Notes under the pieces: generated by a model
The model's database searches: none
Told to the model about the DNA's origin: nothing
The model's input: the letters and a program-made list of their open reading frames with translations, nothing else
Shown here: positions 8,300-17,518 of the stretch, one piece after another
How the letters are laid out: every line of letters begins with the position of its first letter
Numbering within the stretch: position 1 is the stretch's first letter
Made by a program: the position numbers and the translations under genes
Origin: CAZLWA01 sp964563165
GTDB lineage: Bacteria; CLD3; SB21
DNA length: 64,000 bases
Direction of reading: 5' to 3'
Assembly (NCBI GenBank): GCA_964563165.1
Contig: CAZLWA010000030.1
Span: 3,448 to 67,447 of the forward strand

Positions 8300-9538
8300 G
8301 TGAAGAAACAATGGTCCGTGGGGTTGGTATCTCTTGTCGTTTTAATATTCGGAATCAATTTTCAGGAACAAAAGAACGCCGCCAAGATCACAGACCTGAA
8401 AGCGACCGTCCTGCTCATTTCGCTGGACGGCTTTCGCTGGGATTATATGGACAAAACGGATACACCCAATCTTCATCGCCTGACCCGCAGCGGCGTGCGC
8501 GCCCAACGCCTCATTCCTTCTTTTCCATCAAAAACTTTTCCGAATCACTATACGATCGTTACGGGCCTCTATCCGGAAAATAACGGAATCATATCCAACA
8601 ACATGTGGGATCCGGATATGAATGCATCTTTCAGTATGAAGAATTCCAAAGACACCCGATGGTGGGGCGGCGAACCGTTGTGGATAACGGCGGAAAAGCA
8701 AGGACAGATCAGTGCGACCTATTTTTGGCCCGGCTCGGAAGTCGAAATTGCAGAACGTCATCCGACCTACAGCCTTCGCTATGACGGAAAAGTTCCCGAT
8801 ACGTCTCGTGTGGACCACGTGCTGCACTGGCTGGATCTTCCGGCCCGGGAAAGGCCGACCTTTATTACCCTTTATTTCAGCGCGTCGGATGAGACCGGAC
8901 ACAAATACGGTCCGGACTCGGATGAAATGATCAAAACGATTCAGCATTTGGATGAGATCATAGGGCGGTTGGCCGGCGGCCTGGAATCACGCGGTATTTT
9001 TGATAAAATTAATATCATTATCATATCCGATCACGGTATGTCGAAGGTGGACCGCCAGCACATCATCTATCTCGACGATTATGTTGACTCGACTTCGGTC
9101 AGAATTCAGATGGAATCACCGATTGCGGCTTTACGCAGTAAGAACGGAAAAGATGAGTCCCTCTATGAGGCGCTTGTTAACGCCCATCCCCATCTGAAAG
9201 TATATAACAAAAATACCATGCCGCCGCGGTTTCATTATACCAAGAGCCGCCGCATCGCACCTATTCTGGTCATTGCCGATGAAGGATGGTCGGTCAGCGA
9301 TCATAAATACATTGAAAAGCACAAAGACCGCTTTACCGGCGGAGAGCACGGCTATGATAACCAGCTGGTTTCGATGGGCGCGACCTTTATTGCTCACGGG
9401 CCCGCATTTAAAAAAGGTCTGGTAGTGGAGCCGTTCGAGAATATCCAGATCTATAACCTGATGGCATTTATTCTCGGATTAAAACCCGCACCGAATGACG
9501 GTTCACTGGATACGGTTCGAAACATGTTAAACCAATAA
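8300..9538 (+). CDS. Type I nucleotide pyrophosphatase/phosphodiesterase (NPP, alkaline phosphatase superfamily)
   Basis: The 412-residue protein has an N-terminal signal segment and then the NPP core: LLISLDGFRWDYMD (first metal Asp), PSFPSKTFPNHYTIVTGL with the nucleophile Thr, SDETGHKYGPDS (metal Asp/His) and ISDHGM (Asp-His), with GEHGYDNQ near the end. These metalloenzymes cleave phosphodiester or pyrophosphate bonds of nucleotides, or sphingomyelin and related lipids, in the periplasm or at the surface. The GTG start is fixed by GGAGG at 8286-8290. The next gene follows after 12 bases. Confidence 0.9.
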   Translation: MKKQWSVGLVSLVVLIFGINFQEQKNAAKITDLKATVLLISLDGFRWDYMDKTDTPNLHRLTRSGVRAQRLIPSFPSKTFPNHYTIVTGLYPENNGIISNNMWDPDMNASFSMKNSKDTRWWGGEPLWITAEKQGQISATYFWPGSEVEIAERHPTYSLRYDGKVPDTSRVDHVLHWLDLPARERPTFITLYFSASDETGHKYGPDSDEMIKTIQHLDEIIGRLAGGLESRGIFDKINIIIISDHGMSKVDRQHIIYLDDYVDSTSVRIQMESPIAALRSKNGKDESLYEALVNAHPHLKVYNKNTMPPRFHYTKSRRIAPILVIADEGWSVSDHKYIEKHKDRFTGGEHGYDNQLVSMGATFIAHGPAFKKGLVVEPFENIQIYNLMAFILGLKPAPNDGSLDTVRNMLNQ

Positions 9539-9550
9539 GGAAAAAGATCT

Positions 9551-9943
9551 ATGCATACGATCATGCTTACGTTTGCCGGGCTGGCCGGCATCATTCACTC
9601 ATTATTCTTTTTATTGGAAAGCGTTTGGTGGATGCGGCCCAATGTGTATAAGACTTTCCGGCTCAAAGATGACGATGAGGCAAGGCTGACCAGGCCGCTG
9701 GCTTTTAACCAGGGATTCTACAATTTGTTTTTGACTTTGGGGATTGCAATCGGACTCATCTTAATCGGCATGGGAAACGCAGGCAGCGGTTATGCGATCC
9801 TGACCTACACGTGTGCATTCATGTTCGGCGCAGCGATGGTATTGCTTCTTTCAAATCCGAAAATGATTCGCGGTGTGATGCTGCAAGGATTTCCGCCGCT
9901 GGTGTATCTGGCGATGCTTGTTCTGAAGAAATATTTGGTCTAG
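9551..9943 (+). CDS. DUF1304 small membrane protein
   Basis: The 130-residue product has four predicted membrane segments and the DUF1304 pattern: IHSLFFLLESVWW in the first helix, a cytoplasmic charged loop, then NQGFYNLFLTLG. Function unknown. It is co-directional with and 12 bases behind the phosphodiesterase. Its TAG stop overlaps the accB stop on the other strand by 3-4 bases (convergent overlap at 9940-9943). Confidence 0.85.
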   Translation: MHTIMLTFAGLAGIIHSLFFLLESVWWMRPNVYKTFRLKDDDEARLTRPLAFNQGFYNLFLTLGIAIGLILIGMGNAGSGYAILTYTCAFMFGAAMVLLLSNPKMIRGVMLQGFPPLVYLAMLVLKKYLV

Positions 9944-10464
9944 TTTTTCTCGATCAAAAACAACGTCTGATTGTATTCGACGGGCTGGCCGGTTTCAACC
10001 AGTATTTTTGCCACTTTACCGGCGACTTCGCTCTCGATCTCGTTCATGATCTTCATCGCCTCGATGATGCACAGCGTTTGGCCGGCCTTGACGGCAGAGC
10101 CGATATCAACATATGAATCGGCGTCCGGAGCCGGCGAACGATAGAACGTTCCTACGATGGGGGATTTCACCTCAACAAAATTTCCTTTATCCACAACATC
10201 CAGTGGACGTTCCGCTTGCGATTTTTCGATCGTTTCCTGAGTTTCAAATTGGACCGGATGGGGCCAGGGCATTTGAGACTGAGCCATCGGGATGTTTTGG
10301 TGCTGCGCCTGCGGAATGAAGGCCATCGCCGCCATGCCGTTATTCTTGCTGATGCGGATTTTTAACCGGCCCTTCGTTTTGGTATGGTCTTGTTCGATCT
10401 CCACTTCACTCACGTTACTCTCATCAACAATCTTGATGAGTTTCTTGAGTTCATTTAAATCCAT
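9940..10464 (-). CDS. accB: Biotin carboxyl carrier protein of acetyl-CoA carboxylase
   Basis: The 174-residue protein has an N-terminal MDLNELKKLIKIVDESNVSEVEIEQ helix typical of AccB, a Pro/Gln-rich linker and a C-terminal biotinyl domain with EAMKIMNEI; the Lys of AMKIM carries biotin. It moves carboxybiotin between AccC and the carboxyltransferase in fatty acid synthesis. It lies 33 bases after efp, the common efp-accB order, but accC does not follow; the convergent DUF1304 gene is there instead. Confidence 0.95.
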   Translation of the reverse strand: MDLNELKKLIKIVDESNVSEVEIEQDHTKTKGRLKIRISKNNGMAAMAFIPQAQHQNIPMAQSQMPWPHPVQFETQETIEKSQAERPLDVVDKGNFVEVKSPIVGTFYRSPAPDADSYVDIGSAVKAGQTLCIIEAMKIMNEIESEVAGKVAKILVETGQPVEYNQTLFLIEKN

Positions 10465-10497
10465 GGCGCCATTTGCTCCGTTTTGCTGGTTAAAATG

Positions 10498-11061
10498 CTA
10501 CTTAGTCACGCGTTCGAGGTATTGCCCCGTGCGCGTATCAATTCTGATCGTATCGCCTTCGTTGATAAAAAATGGCACATTGACCGACGCGCCGGTCTCA
10601 AGCTCCGCCGGTTTCGATCCGCCCGTGACCGTGTCGCCGCGCACGCCGGGTGCGGTTGCCGCAACCCTTAATTCGACCGTGATCGGCAATTCGATGCTCA
10701 CGGAGTTGCCCTCATAAAACAGGATTTTCGATGTGATGCCTTCTTTGAGATAATGGGCGGCTTCGCCGACCGTTTCAGAAGGGATACCGACCTGCTCGAA
10801 ACTTTCGCTGTCCATGAAATGCATCATGTCGCCGTCGGCGTAGAGGAATTGCATGTCCTTGCTTTCGGCACGAACCTCTTCCAATTTGTCATGCGAACGA
10901 AACGTTTTTTCTATAACGCGCCCGGTTCTGACGTTTTTCAATTTTGCGACGACGAACGCGCGCCAATTGCCGGGGTTGCGGTGCTGAAATTCACTGACAA
11001 CAAACAGATTGCCGTCCATCAAAATCGTCATTCCGGTTCTAAAATCGGATACCGCAGCCAT
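10498..11061 (-). CDS. efp: Elongation factor P with Asn at the loop tip
   Basis: The 187-residue protein is a full-length EF-P with KOW-like N domain and two OB domains (the signature with GDTVTGGSKPAELETGA is present). EF-P relieves ribosome stalling at polyproline. The loop that normally holds a modified Lys or Arg reads HRNPGNWRAF: the tip after PG is Asn 32, followed by Trp 33 and Arg 34. No modification gene (epmA, epmB, earP, ymfI) is seen nearby. It is the first gene of an efp-accB operon with its own good promoter. Confidence 0.95.
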   Translation of the reverse strand: MAAVSDFRTGMTILMDGNLFVVSEFQHRNPGNWRAFVVAKLKNVRTGRVIEKTFRSHDKLEEVRAESKDMQFLYADGDMMHFMDSESFEQVGIPSETVGEAAHYLKEGITSKILFYEGNSVSIELPITVELRVAATAPGVRGDTVTGGSKPAELETGASVNVPFFINEGDTIRIDTRTGQYLERVTK

Positions 11062-11125
11062 GAAATACCTGAATTTCCTGTAAAAACGTCCAAAAACAAA
11101 TAAATTTCGTTAATAAATGCTTGGC

Positions 11126-11154
11126 AATGTAGAGATTCTGCCAAATAAAGTCAA
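11126..11154 (-). promoter_or_regulatory. Promoter of efp-accB
   Basis: On the minus strand: TTGACT (11154-11149), 17-base spacer, TACATT (11131-11126), about 65 bases before the efp ATG. Confidence 0.65.
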
Positions 11155-11193
11155 GTTTTTTAAAAAAACAGTTGATAAAATGGAAATAATGAT

Positions 11194-11221
11194 TGTTTTT
11201 CGCCCTTTTTTTCCTTATACT
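11194..11221 (+). promoter_or_regulatory. Possible promoter of the CBM48-like gene
   Basis: TTGTTT (11194-11199), 16-base spacer, TATACT (11216-11221), followed 47 bases later by the ATG. Confidence 0.45.
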
Positions 11222-11268
11222 GGCATGTTTAAAAAAATTGACTTAGTCAAAAGGAAGGAATTATTATT

Positions 11269-11604
11269 ATGGTCACATTCAATTCTAAAACAAAGAAAAC
11301 GGTATTTCAGATTCACTTGCCGCTGGCCCAGGCAGTGAGCCTCTTGGGTGATTTTAATGGTTGGAACGACCACCCGTTGAAGAAAGACAAGAACGGTACC
11401 TGGACGGCGGAGATCAAATTAGAACCGGGCGAGTATCAATTCCTGTATCGGGTGGATAAGGCCTATTGGCATCCCGACGATAAGGCCCCGAAAGTGCCGA
11501 ATGATTTCAGCACGGAAAATTCTTTAGCGGTGGTCAAACGTGAAGAAAGAAGTGTGCCCCCCAAGCCCGTCAAAACGGTCAAGCGGGTAACTAAGAAGAA
11601 ATGA
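11269..11604 (+). CDS. Single-domain CBM48/isoamylase-N (glycogen-binding E-set) protein
   Basis: The 111-residue protein consists of an immunoglobulin-like E-set domain of the AMPK-beta/CBM48 type: FQIHLPLAQAVSLLGDFNGWND, then GTWTAEIKLEPGEYQFLYRVDKAYW and HPDDKAP. The two Trp in FNGW and TW are the usual glucan contacts. A lysine-rich tail follows. No catalytic domain is attached. It may target a partner enzyme to alpha-glucan, but that is inference. The SD AAGGAAGG precedes the ATG. Confidence 0.85.
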   Translation: MVTFNSKTKKTVFQIHLPLAQAVSLLGDFNGWNDHPLKKDKNGTWTAEIKLEPGEYQFLYRVDKAYWHPDDKAPKVPNDFSTENSLAVVKREERSVPPKPVKTVKRVTKKK

Positions 11605-11636
11605 TCTGGGTATGGGACCTGAAGGGGAATTGAAAA

Positions 11637-11927
11637 TTACTGATTGACGACTAATTCTCTAAAAGCCTTTTTGAAATTTTTCGGGGTCGGGTATCGGCTC
11701 ATCGCGTCCGTGCCGGCGGTCTTCGCGATCGTCTTAGCGCCTTCCGCGTCAATAGCGAAGCGGTTCCCGGACTTGAAAGCCTTTTTTCTGCTTACCAACC
11801 TCTCCAACTCACATTTCAAAATATCCAGATTACGCTCGGTCTCCGTAATACCGATCCGTTTGGCAACAATGTTAACCGAAGCCGGCATGTAATTGAGGCC
11901 GTACTTGAGTATCATATATTCGATCAA
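11637..11927 (-). CDS. Hypothetical protein, about 96 residues
   Basis: Small, basic, helical protein (…GITETERNLDILKCELERLV…YPTPKNFKKAFRELVVNQ). I do not recognise the family. The start is uncertain: TTG at 11927 is best spaced (7 bases) from AGAGGG; ATG at 11915 is the next choice and TTG at 11933 is too close to the SD. It lies 33 bases after the AgmX-like gene and could belong to the same transcript as the sigma factor. Confidence 0.5.
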   Translation of the reverse strand: MIEYMILKYGLNYMPASVNIVAKRIGITETERNLDILKCELERLVSRKKAFKSGNRFAIDAEGAKTIAKTAGTDAMSRYPTPKNFKKAFRELVVNQ

Positions 11928-11960
11928 GACCAATCCCTCTTTTCGCGGTAGTTGTGTACT

Positions 11961-13043
11961 TTAAAAATAAAATGAGTGATAAATAGTCTGTTCGCCTAAT
12001 TTGGAGTCAATCTCCGCGAACCGGAATGACTTCATGTAAAGCACGATTCGCTCGCCTAATTCCTCGTTGAAGCTGTTGTACGTCACGGCGACATCTTTAA
12101 CCGTGCCTTTGGGAGAAATGATAAATTTCACGGACACGTGCCCGCTTTTTTTCGGATGCAGTCTCTTGTAAGATTGATAGCATATAAAAATGCGCTGATC
12201 GTTGTCTGAGATCACGTGTTGTACGTCGCCGATCGGCCGCTGCTCGAACGTACGCTTGGAAACGGCGGCCGCGTTCTTAGGAACTATCGTCGCGGCGTTG
12301 GCCTGCTGCATGATGCGCCGCTCGAGATCGATCCGTAATTCCTTCGCTGCTTTCTTCTGATTCGATAAAGCGGTTTCCTGATCCAGTGTTTGCGCGGTGC
12401 CCTTGATCGGCTGCGTTACGGCCTTCTTGGTCTCCCTGGGTGCGGTCCAATTACCGGATAAATTGTCCAAATCCTGCTGAGAATACTGTTTGACACTTTG
12501 GATTTTGAAGTTATTTTCCGGTGCCGTTTCGACCGCGACGTGCGAATCCCGGTCCGCCGCGTGTTGAGCAATCACGGATTGGACATTGATCGTATTGACG
12601 TACATGGGATGAACCGCGATGGAATAGGTCAGCACCGTATTGACCGCGATCGGCTCCAACACCGCTTTGAAGAATTTGACCGGCTTCAGCACGGCCCAAT
12701 GGAATACAAATCCTGCGTATTTGGCTGCGTTACGGAAGTGTTCTTTGAGCGCTTCGCGGATTCTTTGACGGATGTTTTTCTCAACGGCATCACTTATGAT
12801 GAGATGCGATTCCACCGTGGAATAATTCAGTTTGCTGACGAGAAAGATCCGGATGCGATCTTCCAATTCCATGCGCTGCGCGTACGTGGCACATTGCTCA
12901 AAAAAATGTTCGGCGATGGGCAGAACTTTCTCTATGTCCAATTTCTTAACCACGCCGTTGGTGCTGTGTTCATTCAGTTCGTGAACAAACTCGCTGAAAA
13001 GCGATTCTATCGTTTGTTCGTCCGTTTTCTTCTGCTTAAACAT
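11961..13043 (-). CDS. AgmX/PglI-type (TonB-like C-terminal) protein coupled to a sigma factor
   Basis: The 360-residue protein has a helical N-terminal half, one hydrophobic stretch near residues 110-150, a low-complexity Lys/Gln/Ala middle with coiled-coil tendency and a C-terminal TonB-like domain of the AgmX/PglI class: the pattern is RIFICYQSYKRLHPKKSGHVS, VKFIISPKGTVKDV and a final short aromatic end. Proteins of this class are linked to gliding motility or envelope functions in myxobacteria and others. Its ATG overlaps the sigma factor stop by 8 bases, so translation is probably coupled. Confidence 0.65.
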   Translation of the reverse strand: MFKQKKTDEQTIESLFSEFVHELNEHSTNGVVKKLDIEKVLPIAEHFFEQCATYAQRMELEDRIRIFLVSKLNYSTVESHLIISDAVEKNIRQRIREALKEHFRNAAKYAGFVFHWAVLKPVKFFKAVLEPIAVNTVLTYSIAVHPMYVNTINVQSVIAQHAADRDSHVAVETAPENNFKIQSVKQYSQQDLDNLSGNWTAPRETKKAVTQPIKGTAQTLDQETALSNQKKAAKELRIDLERRIMQQANAATIVPKNAAAVSKRTFEQRPIGDVQHVISDNDQRIFICYQSYKRLHPKKSGHVSVKFIISPKGTVKDVAVTYNSFNEELGERIVLYMKSFRFAEIDSKLGEQTIYHSFYF

Positions 13044-13827
13044 GAGAACCCCTTTTTGATAAATGCGATGTGGGTGACGCCCCGTTCTCGCCGATCGTTA
13101 GATTCTTAATTTGAGACAAGGTGGCTGCAGTGAGATATTCCGGATATTGTTTCTTTAGAAATTTTTTTAAGCTCTTTATCACGCGGTTCAGTCTTGCACG
13201 AATGGCGTCCTGGGTATTGCCAAGCATCTCGGCGATGTTTTTGGTATGTAAATTTTGTAAATACAACAAGAATACCTCTCGGTCTGCTTTTGCTTTAAGA
13301 GATTGTACAAAAAGCATCACGATTCGTTCAAACTCTTTTAACTCAAATTCCTGATCGGGCTTGATCGAATCGGAAGACAAGTAGTACGTCTCGTTCGTAT
13401 CGTCGAATCCCACGGTGCGCCCGTGAAATTTTTGATTTTCACGGATGGTGCGAACAATGTATTTATTCGTAATATTGTAAATCCACGTCGATACCTCGAA
13501 CCGGGGGTTGTACTCCTTCAAGTTCATCAATACGTCGCAAAACGTATTTTGAATGATGTCTTCGATGACGTATTTTTCCTGGTCGGATCCGCTGATGTAA
13601 TTCCGGTTCAGTCTATATTTGGCGTAAAGATAGAGCCGTCTTTTGTATCGCTCCCACAACGTCACCATGGCGGGTTCAAACAGCATCGGGTCGCTCAAGG
13701 CTAAGGTGATGATGTCACGCTCCGTAACCGCTTGCCAATCATCGACTTTAGCCGAAATAGCTGAGGGCATGGGAGTTTTCGTCCGGGCCACTACAGTATG
13801 TTTTCTTCTAAGTGTATCAGAGGGCAT
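13036..13827 (-). CDS. ECF-like RNA polymerase sigma factor
   Basis: The 263-residue protein shows sigma region 2 (LYLYAKYRLNRNYISGSDQEKYVIEDIIQNTFCDVLMN, STWIYNITNKYIV) and region 4 with a helix-turn-helix (REVFLLYLQNLHTKNIAEMLGNTQDAIRARLNRVIKSLKKFL). It has no anti-sigma factor next to it; the downstream coupled gene encodes an AgmX/TonB-like protein. A 20-base palindrome sits upstream at 13872-13891. The N-terminal 35 residues are not conserved-looking and a later start is possible. Confidence 0.85.
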   Translation of the reverse strand: MPSDTLRRKHTVVARTKTPMPSAISAKVDDWQAVTERDIITLALSDPMLFEPAMVTLWERYKRRLYLYAKYRLNRNYISGSDQEKYVIEDIIQNTFCDVLMNLKEYNPRFEVSTWIYNITNKYIVRTIRENQKFHGRTVGFDDTNETYYLSSDSIKPDQEFELKEFERIVMLFVQSLKAKADREVFLLYLQNLHTKNIAEMLGNTQDAIRARLNRVIKSLKKFLKKQYPEYLTAATLSQIKNLTIGENGASPTSHLSKRGSHV

Positions 13828-13871
13828 ACAGCCGGTCCACTTGGTTTGAAAGAAATTGATCTGTGACGGGG

Positions 13872-13891
13872 GTATATTTTAAAAAATATAC
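13872..13891. promoter_or_regulatory. A/T palindrome between the sigma factor and quinone oxidoreductase genes
   Basis: Arms GTATATTTT (13872-13880) and AAAATATAC (13883-13891) around AA. Positioned between two divergent genes, it could be an operator or cruciform; nothing in the sequence proves binding. Confidence 0.35.
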
Positions 13892-14043
13892 GAAAAAACT
13901 CAAATAACTGTTGTGACCTGAATCACAGAAGTGAAAAATTTTCCTGCCGGATTTTCAGCTAAATTGACAAATTTCAATGAAAAATGCAAAAAAAACAATA
14001 GGATAGATAACCATTGATAACATTGGGCTAATTTTCTTATTTT

Positions 14044-15018
14044 ATGATCATGAAAGCGATCGTTGTAAATAAAGACGGATTTTCGCTGGAATGGAAGACC
14101 GTTGCGCCGCTCCACCCTGAAGCCGGAGAGGTGCTCGTCCAGATCCGGGCGGCGGGCGTCAATCGCGCCGATCTTCTGCAGCGCCGGGGCCTGTACGATC
14201 CGCCGCCGGGCGCGTCGGAAATCCTCGGCCTGGAATGCTCCGGCGAAATTGCAGAGCTGGGTTCCGATGTGAAAAACTGGAAGATCGGGGACCGGGTTTG
14301 TGCGCTGCTCGGCGGAGGCGGGTATGCGGAACAGGCTGTCATTCATCAGGATATGCTGATGCCTGTGCCGGACAGATTGTCGCCGGAAGAATCCGCCGCC
14401 ATTCCGGAAGCCTTTGGAACCGCGTATTTAAATCTGTTCCTGATCGGTATGCTTGCGCCGGGCGAGACGGTTCTCATTCATTCCGGCGGGAGCGGCGTAG
14501 GTACGGCGGCCATTCAACTCGCCAAAAATGGCGGCGCAAATATCTTCGTTACCACCGGCGACGAGAAAAAAATCCGGCTTTGCCGGGAACTCGGCGCCGA
14601 CGGAGCCGTCAATTATAAAGAAGAGAATTTTGCCGAAAAGATCCTGGAAACCACACGCGGTGTGGATATCGTGCTGGATACCGTCGGAGGCAAATATCTT
14701 GCAGGCAATCTCCGTCTGCTCACGCCCAAGGGCAGACTGATCCTTATCGGCCTGTTAGGCGGAGGGCAAGCCGATATCAATTTGACCGAGGTCCTGACGA
14801 AAAACATCTCTGTCATCGGATCGACGCTGAGAAATAAAACCCTGAAAGAAAAAATCGCCCTGACACAAAAAATGATTACCGACATGCTACCGCTATTCGC
14901 CAAAGGCATCGTGAAACCCGTTGTGGATTCGGTCTTTCCGATCGAACTGGCGGAACAAGCGCATCGACGCATGCTCGAAAACAAGAATTTTGGAAAGATA
15001 ATTCTTAAAATCTCCTGA
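14044..15018 (+). CDS. NAD(P)H-quinone oxidoreductase, zinc-free MDR family (PIG3/QOR type)
   Basis: The 324-residue protein carries the GroES-like N domain (VNRADLLQRRGLYDPPPG, GLECSGEIAELG) and the Rossmann domain with HSGGSGVGTAAIQLAK, as in TP53I3/PIG3-like quinone oxidoreductases, which reduce quinones with NADPH. Zinc ligands of alcohol dehydrogenases are absent. No SD is seen before ATG 14044, and another ATG lies at 14050. Confidence 0.85.
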   Translation: MIMKAIVVNKDGFSLEWKTVAPLHPEAGEVLVQIRAAGVNRADLLQRRGLYDPPPGASEILGLECSGEIAELGSDVKNWKIGDRVCALLGGGGYAEQAVIHQDMLMPVPDRLSPEESAAIPEAFGTAYLNLFLIGMLAPGETVLIHSGGSGVGTAAIQLAKNGGANIFVTTGDEKKIRLCRELGADGAVNYKEENFAEKILETTRGVDIVLDTVGGKYLAGNLRLLTPKGRLILIGLLGGGQADINLTEVLTKNISVIGSTLRNKTLKEKIALTQKMITDMLPLFAKGIVKPVVDSVFPIELAEQAHRRMLENKNFGKIILKIS

Positions 15019-15049
15019 CCCGCTCACTTTCACCGCGTTCGAAATCTCC

Positions 15050-15078
15050 TTGAATTATATTTCGTGTTTGCATACCTT
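15050..15078 (+). promoter_or_regulatory. Promoter of the membrane PP2C phosphatase gene
   Basis: TTGAAT (15050-15055), 17-base spacer, TACCTT (15073-15078), about 70 bases before the proposed ATG. Confidence 0.5.
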
Positions 15079-15146
15079 TAATTTTAACAGAAACTTATCA
15101 CGCGGAATACCGTATTACCGTGTAATTGCCCTTTACAAGATCATTC

Positions 15147-17420
15147 ATGGAACAACCGTCCAAAATAAATAAGCTGAATCTCGTTTTCATCGCACTTTTG
15201 TTTGCCGCAGGTTTGACGATCAGCTCGTTCACGTTCTATGCCAAAGTGCGTTTTTTTATGGGGGGGATATTGAACGAACTGATGATCATCGGCATTGTTT
15301 CGTTAACCGTCTATACGGCGTTCACCTATGCGCGGTTTGACGATATCAGCATCACACGCAAACTGCGCCTCGCACTGCTCTTTGTCGTATTGATTTATGC
15401 GGTGGGATTCATTACGTCTTCGACGGTACAGCCGGAGTACATTCCGCCGCCGTATTCCGGGAGTTTCGTGATGAAGCCGAATTCGTGGTCGGCGATGGTG
15501 GTCGCGAACGTTATCGGGTTTGTCGCCCTGATTTGCCTTTCCGTTTGCCTGTTGATTCTCCGATCGCTCATTTTTTACCGGCGCAAGAAAAATACGCATC
15601 TGTATTTTTATCTGTTCGTTTTTTTTGGCGGGTTGACCATGCTGTCCTCAGCGGTCACCGGCCGGCCGCTTAAATACGATCCGTCCAACAGCAACGTCTT
15701 CACGTTCATTTTGCTGACTCTGACGACGATCTTTCTTTCTCTCAATATTTTCCGGGTAGGCTGGGTAACGGTTCTCAATCGACGTCAGAAATTCTTAACG
15801 TTTATCGGCGGCATTTTGTTTACCGTTGTCACGGCAGGGCTATTGGCGGCCGGTATGGGCGGCAGCAGCGTTACGCTGTCGGACATGGTCAATTCCTACA
15901 GCCTGACAGCCGGTTCATTTTTGTTTCTTGTGACCATTTTCGTTTTTTTGTACAGCATCACGACCACCGTTAACACGCTCCTGCATCTGCCGACCGCCGC
16001 CATTTATGATAAAAAGGTCAAGGAGGTTAATTCCTTTTACAGCCTGAGCCGCACGATCAACGCGCTTTTCGATTTTGAGAAAATCGTGACTGCCGTCACC
16101 GGATTGGTTTGCGAAACGACCAGCGCGCAGGCCTGCTGGCTGGAAATATCCCGGGTGAAAAACCCGTCGCAGCGTACGCAGTTCGATTTTGTTGCGGTCA
16201 AAACGCGGGAGAACTTCAGCGTTCATTTTTTGGAAGTCAGTTCTAAATTATTTTTGTCGACAAATAAATCTGCGAATACCGTTCCGTCAAACGATCTGGA
16301 TTTCCGGCATTACTTGGTACAGCCGATCGAATGGATCCTGCAGAATAAACAGCCGATACTGATCAACCAGGTGAAACGCGACAAATTAACAAAGGACCTA
16401 AAGCGAACGCCCATCGAATCCCTGGTCGGTGTGCCGCTGATCTCATACGATGAAATTATCGGCGTGATTTATGCCGCCAAATCAACGCAATTCGGATTTG
16501 ACCAGGATGACATTGCCATTCTTTCCGCTTTTGCGAATCAAACGGTCATGGCGATTGAAAACTCGCGTTTGATCAAAGAATCGCTGGACAAAGAACGGCT
16601 CGAGCAGGAATTGCGCATCGCGCATGAGGTGCAGATGAAATTGATTCCGCAGCAAATCCCGGTCATCCAAAACGAATCTAAAACTTTGACGCTGCAGATC
16701 GGCGCCATGACGCTGCCGGCCAATGAAGTGGGCGGGGATTATTACGATTTTGTCAAGCTCGCCAATTGGCGCACGGGGATCGTCGTCGGCGATGTTTCCG
16801 GCAAAGGAACTTCCGCCGCCTTTTACATGGCCGAGATCAAAGGGATCATTCAGGCTCTGGCGGGAATCTACAACACCCCGCGTGAATTACTGATCGCCGT
16901 AAACGATGTGCTGTTCGGAAGTATGGACCGAAAATCCTTCATCACGCTGATCTACGTGGATTTCGATATTCTGAAAAGCGAATTGCGCTTTGCCCGCGCG
17001 GGGCATTGTCCGCTGCTCCATATTTCGGAAACAGAACAAAAATTTATTCAGCCGAACGGCATCGGACTGGGCCTGGACCGGGGTGAGATCTTCCGGAATG
17101 CCATTGAGGACCATGTCATCCACGTCGAGCGCGACGATATTTTTGTGATGTATTCGGACGGGCTGCTCGAAGCACGGAACGAGCGCGGCGAAGAATTCGG
17201 AGAGGACCGCCTCTGCGCAGCCATTGAACCCGCACGCCATCTCGATGCCGGGGAGATCAAAGATGCGATCATCCACGACGTGAAGCATTTTGTCGGCAGC
17301 GCAAAGACACATGATGATTTGACCTGCGTTGTATTAAAAGTTAAAAATACGGCGCTCTTGAGTCAACCGTCAGCGCCTTCGGTCGAAATTGTCGCTGCCG
17401 ATAGGGAGGCCGGATTATGA
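15147..17420 (+). CDS. Membrane-bound RsbU/SpoIIE-type PP2C phosphatase with GAF domain
   Basis: About 757 residues. The first 285 form seven or eight membrane helices; a GAF domain follows (about 290-480, ending FANQTVMAIENSRLI), a short coiled coil (ERLEQELRIAHEVQMKLIPQ) and a SpoIIE/RsbU phosphatase domain with VGGDYYDFV, VGDVSGKGTSAAF, RAGHCPLL and YSDGLLEARN plus THDDLT. The enzyme probably dephosphorylates the STAS protein encoded next door, freeing it to bind the anti-sigma kinase. An in-frame TTG at 15126 exists, but ATG 15147 is the likelier start. Confidence 0.9.
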   Translation: MEQPSKINKLNLVFIALLFAAGLTISSFTFYAKVRFFMGGILNELMIIGIVSLTVYTAFTYARFDDISITRKLRLALLFVVLIYAVGFITSSTVQPEYIPPPYSGSFVMKPNSWSAMVVANVIGFVALICLSVCLLILRSLIFYRRKKNTHLYFYLFVFFGGLTMLSSAVTGRPLKYDPSNSNVFTFILLTLTTIFLSLNIFRVGWVTVLNRRQKFLTFIGGILFTVVTAGLLAAGMGGSSVTLSDMVNSYSLTAGSFLFLVTIFVFLYSITTTVNTLLHLPTAAIYDKKVKEVNSFYSLSRTINALFDFEKIVTAVTGLVCETTSAQACWLEISRVKNPSQRTQFDFVAVKTRENFSVHFLEVSSKLFLSTNKSANTVPSNDLDFRHYLVQPIEWILQNKQPILINQVKRDKLTKDLKRTPIESLVGVPLISYDEIIGVIYAAKSTQFGFDQDDIAILSAFANQTVMAIENSRLIKESLDKERLEQELRIAHEVQMKLIPQQIPVIQNESKTLTLQIGAMTLPANEVGGDYYDFVKLANWRTGIVVGDVSGKGTSAAFYMAEIKGIIQALAGIYNTPRELLIAVNDVLFGSMDRKSFITLIYVDFDILKSELRFARAGHCPLLHISETEQKFIQPNGIGLGLDRGEIFRNAIEDHVIHVERDDIFVMYSDGLLEARNERGEEFGEDRLCAAIEPARHLDAGEIKDAIIHDVKHFVGSAKTHDDLTCVVLKVKNTALLSQPSAPSVEIVAADREAGL

Positions 17421-17518
17421 TTTTCGGCTTGAATTCGATGGAAAATTGGATTAGAATAAACAACATTAATTATTCTTAATCATTCCGTTTTTCATTCTAA
17501 ACCATAGGAATTTTTTCC

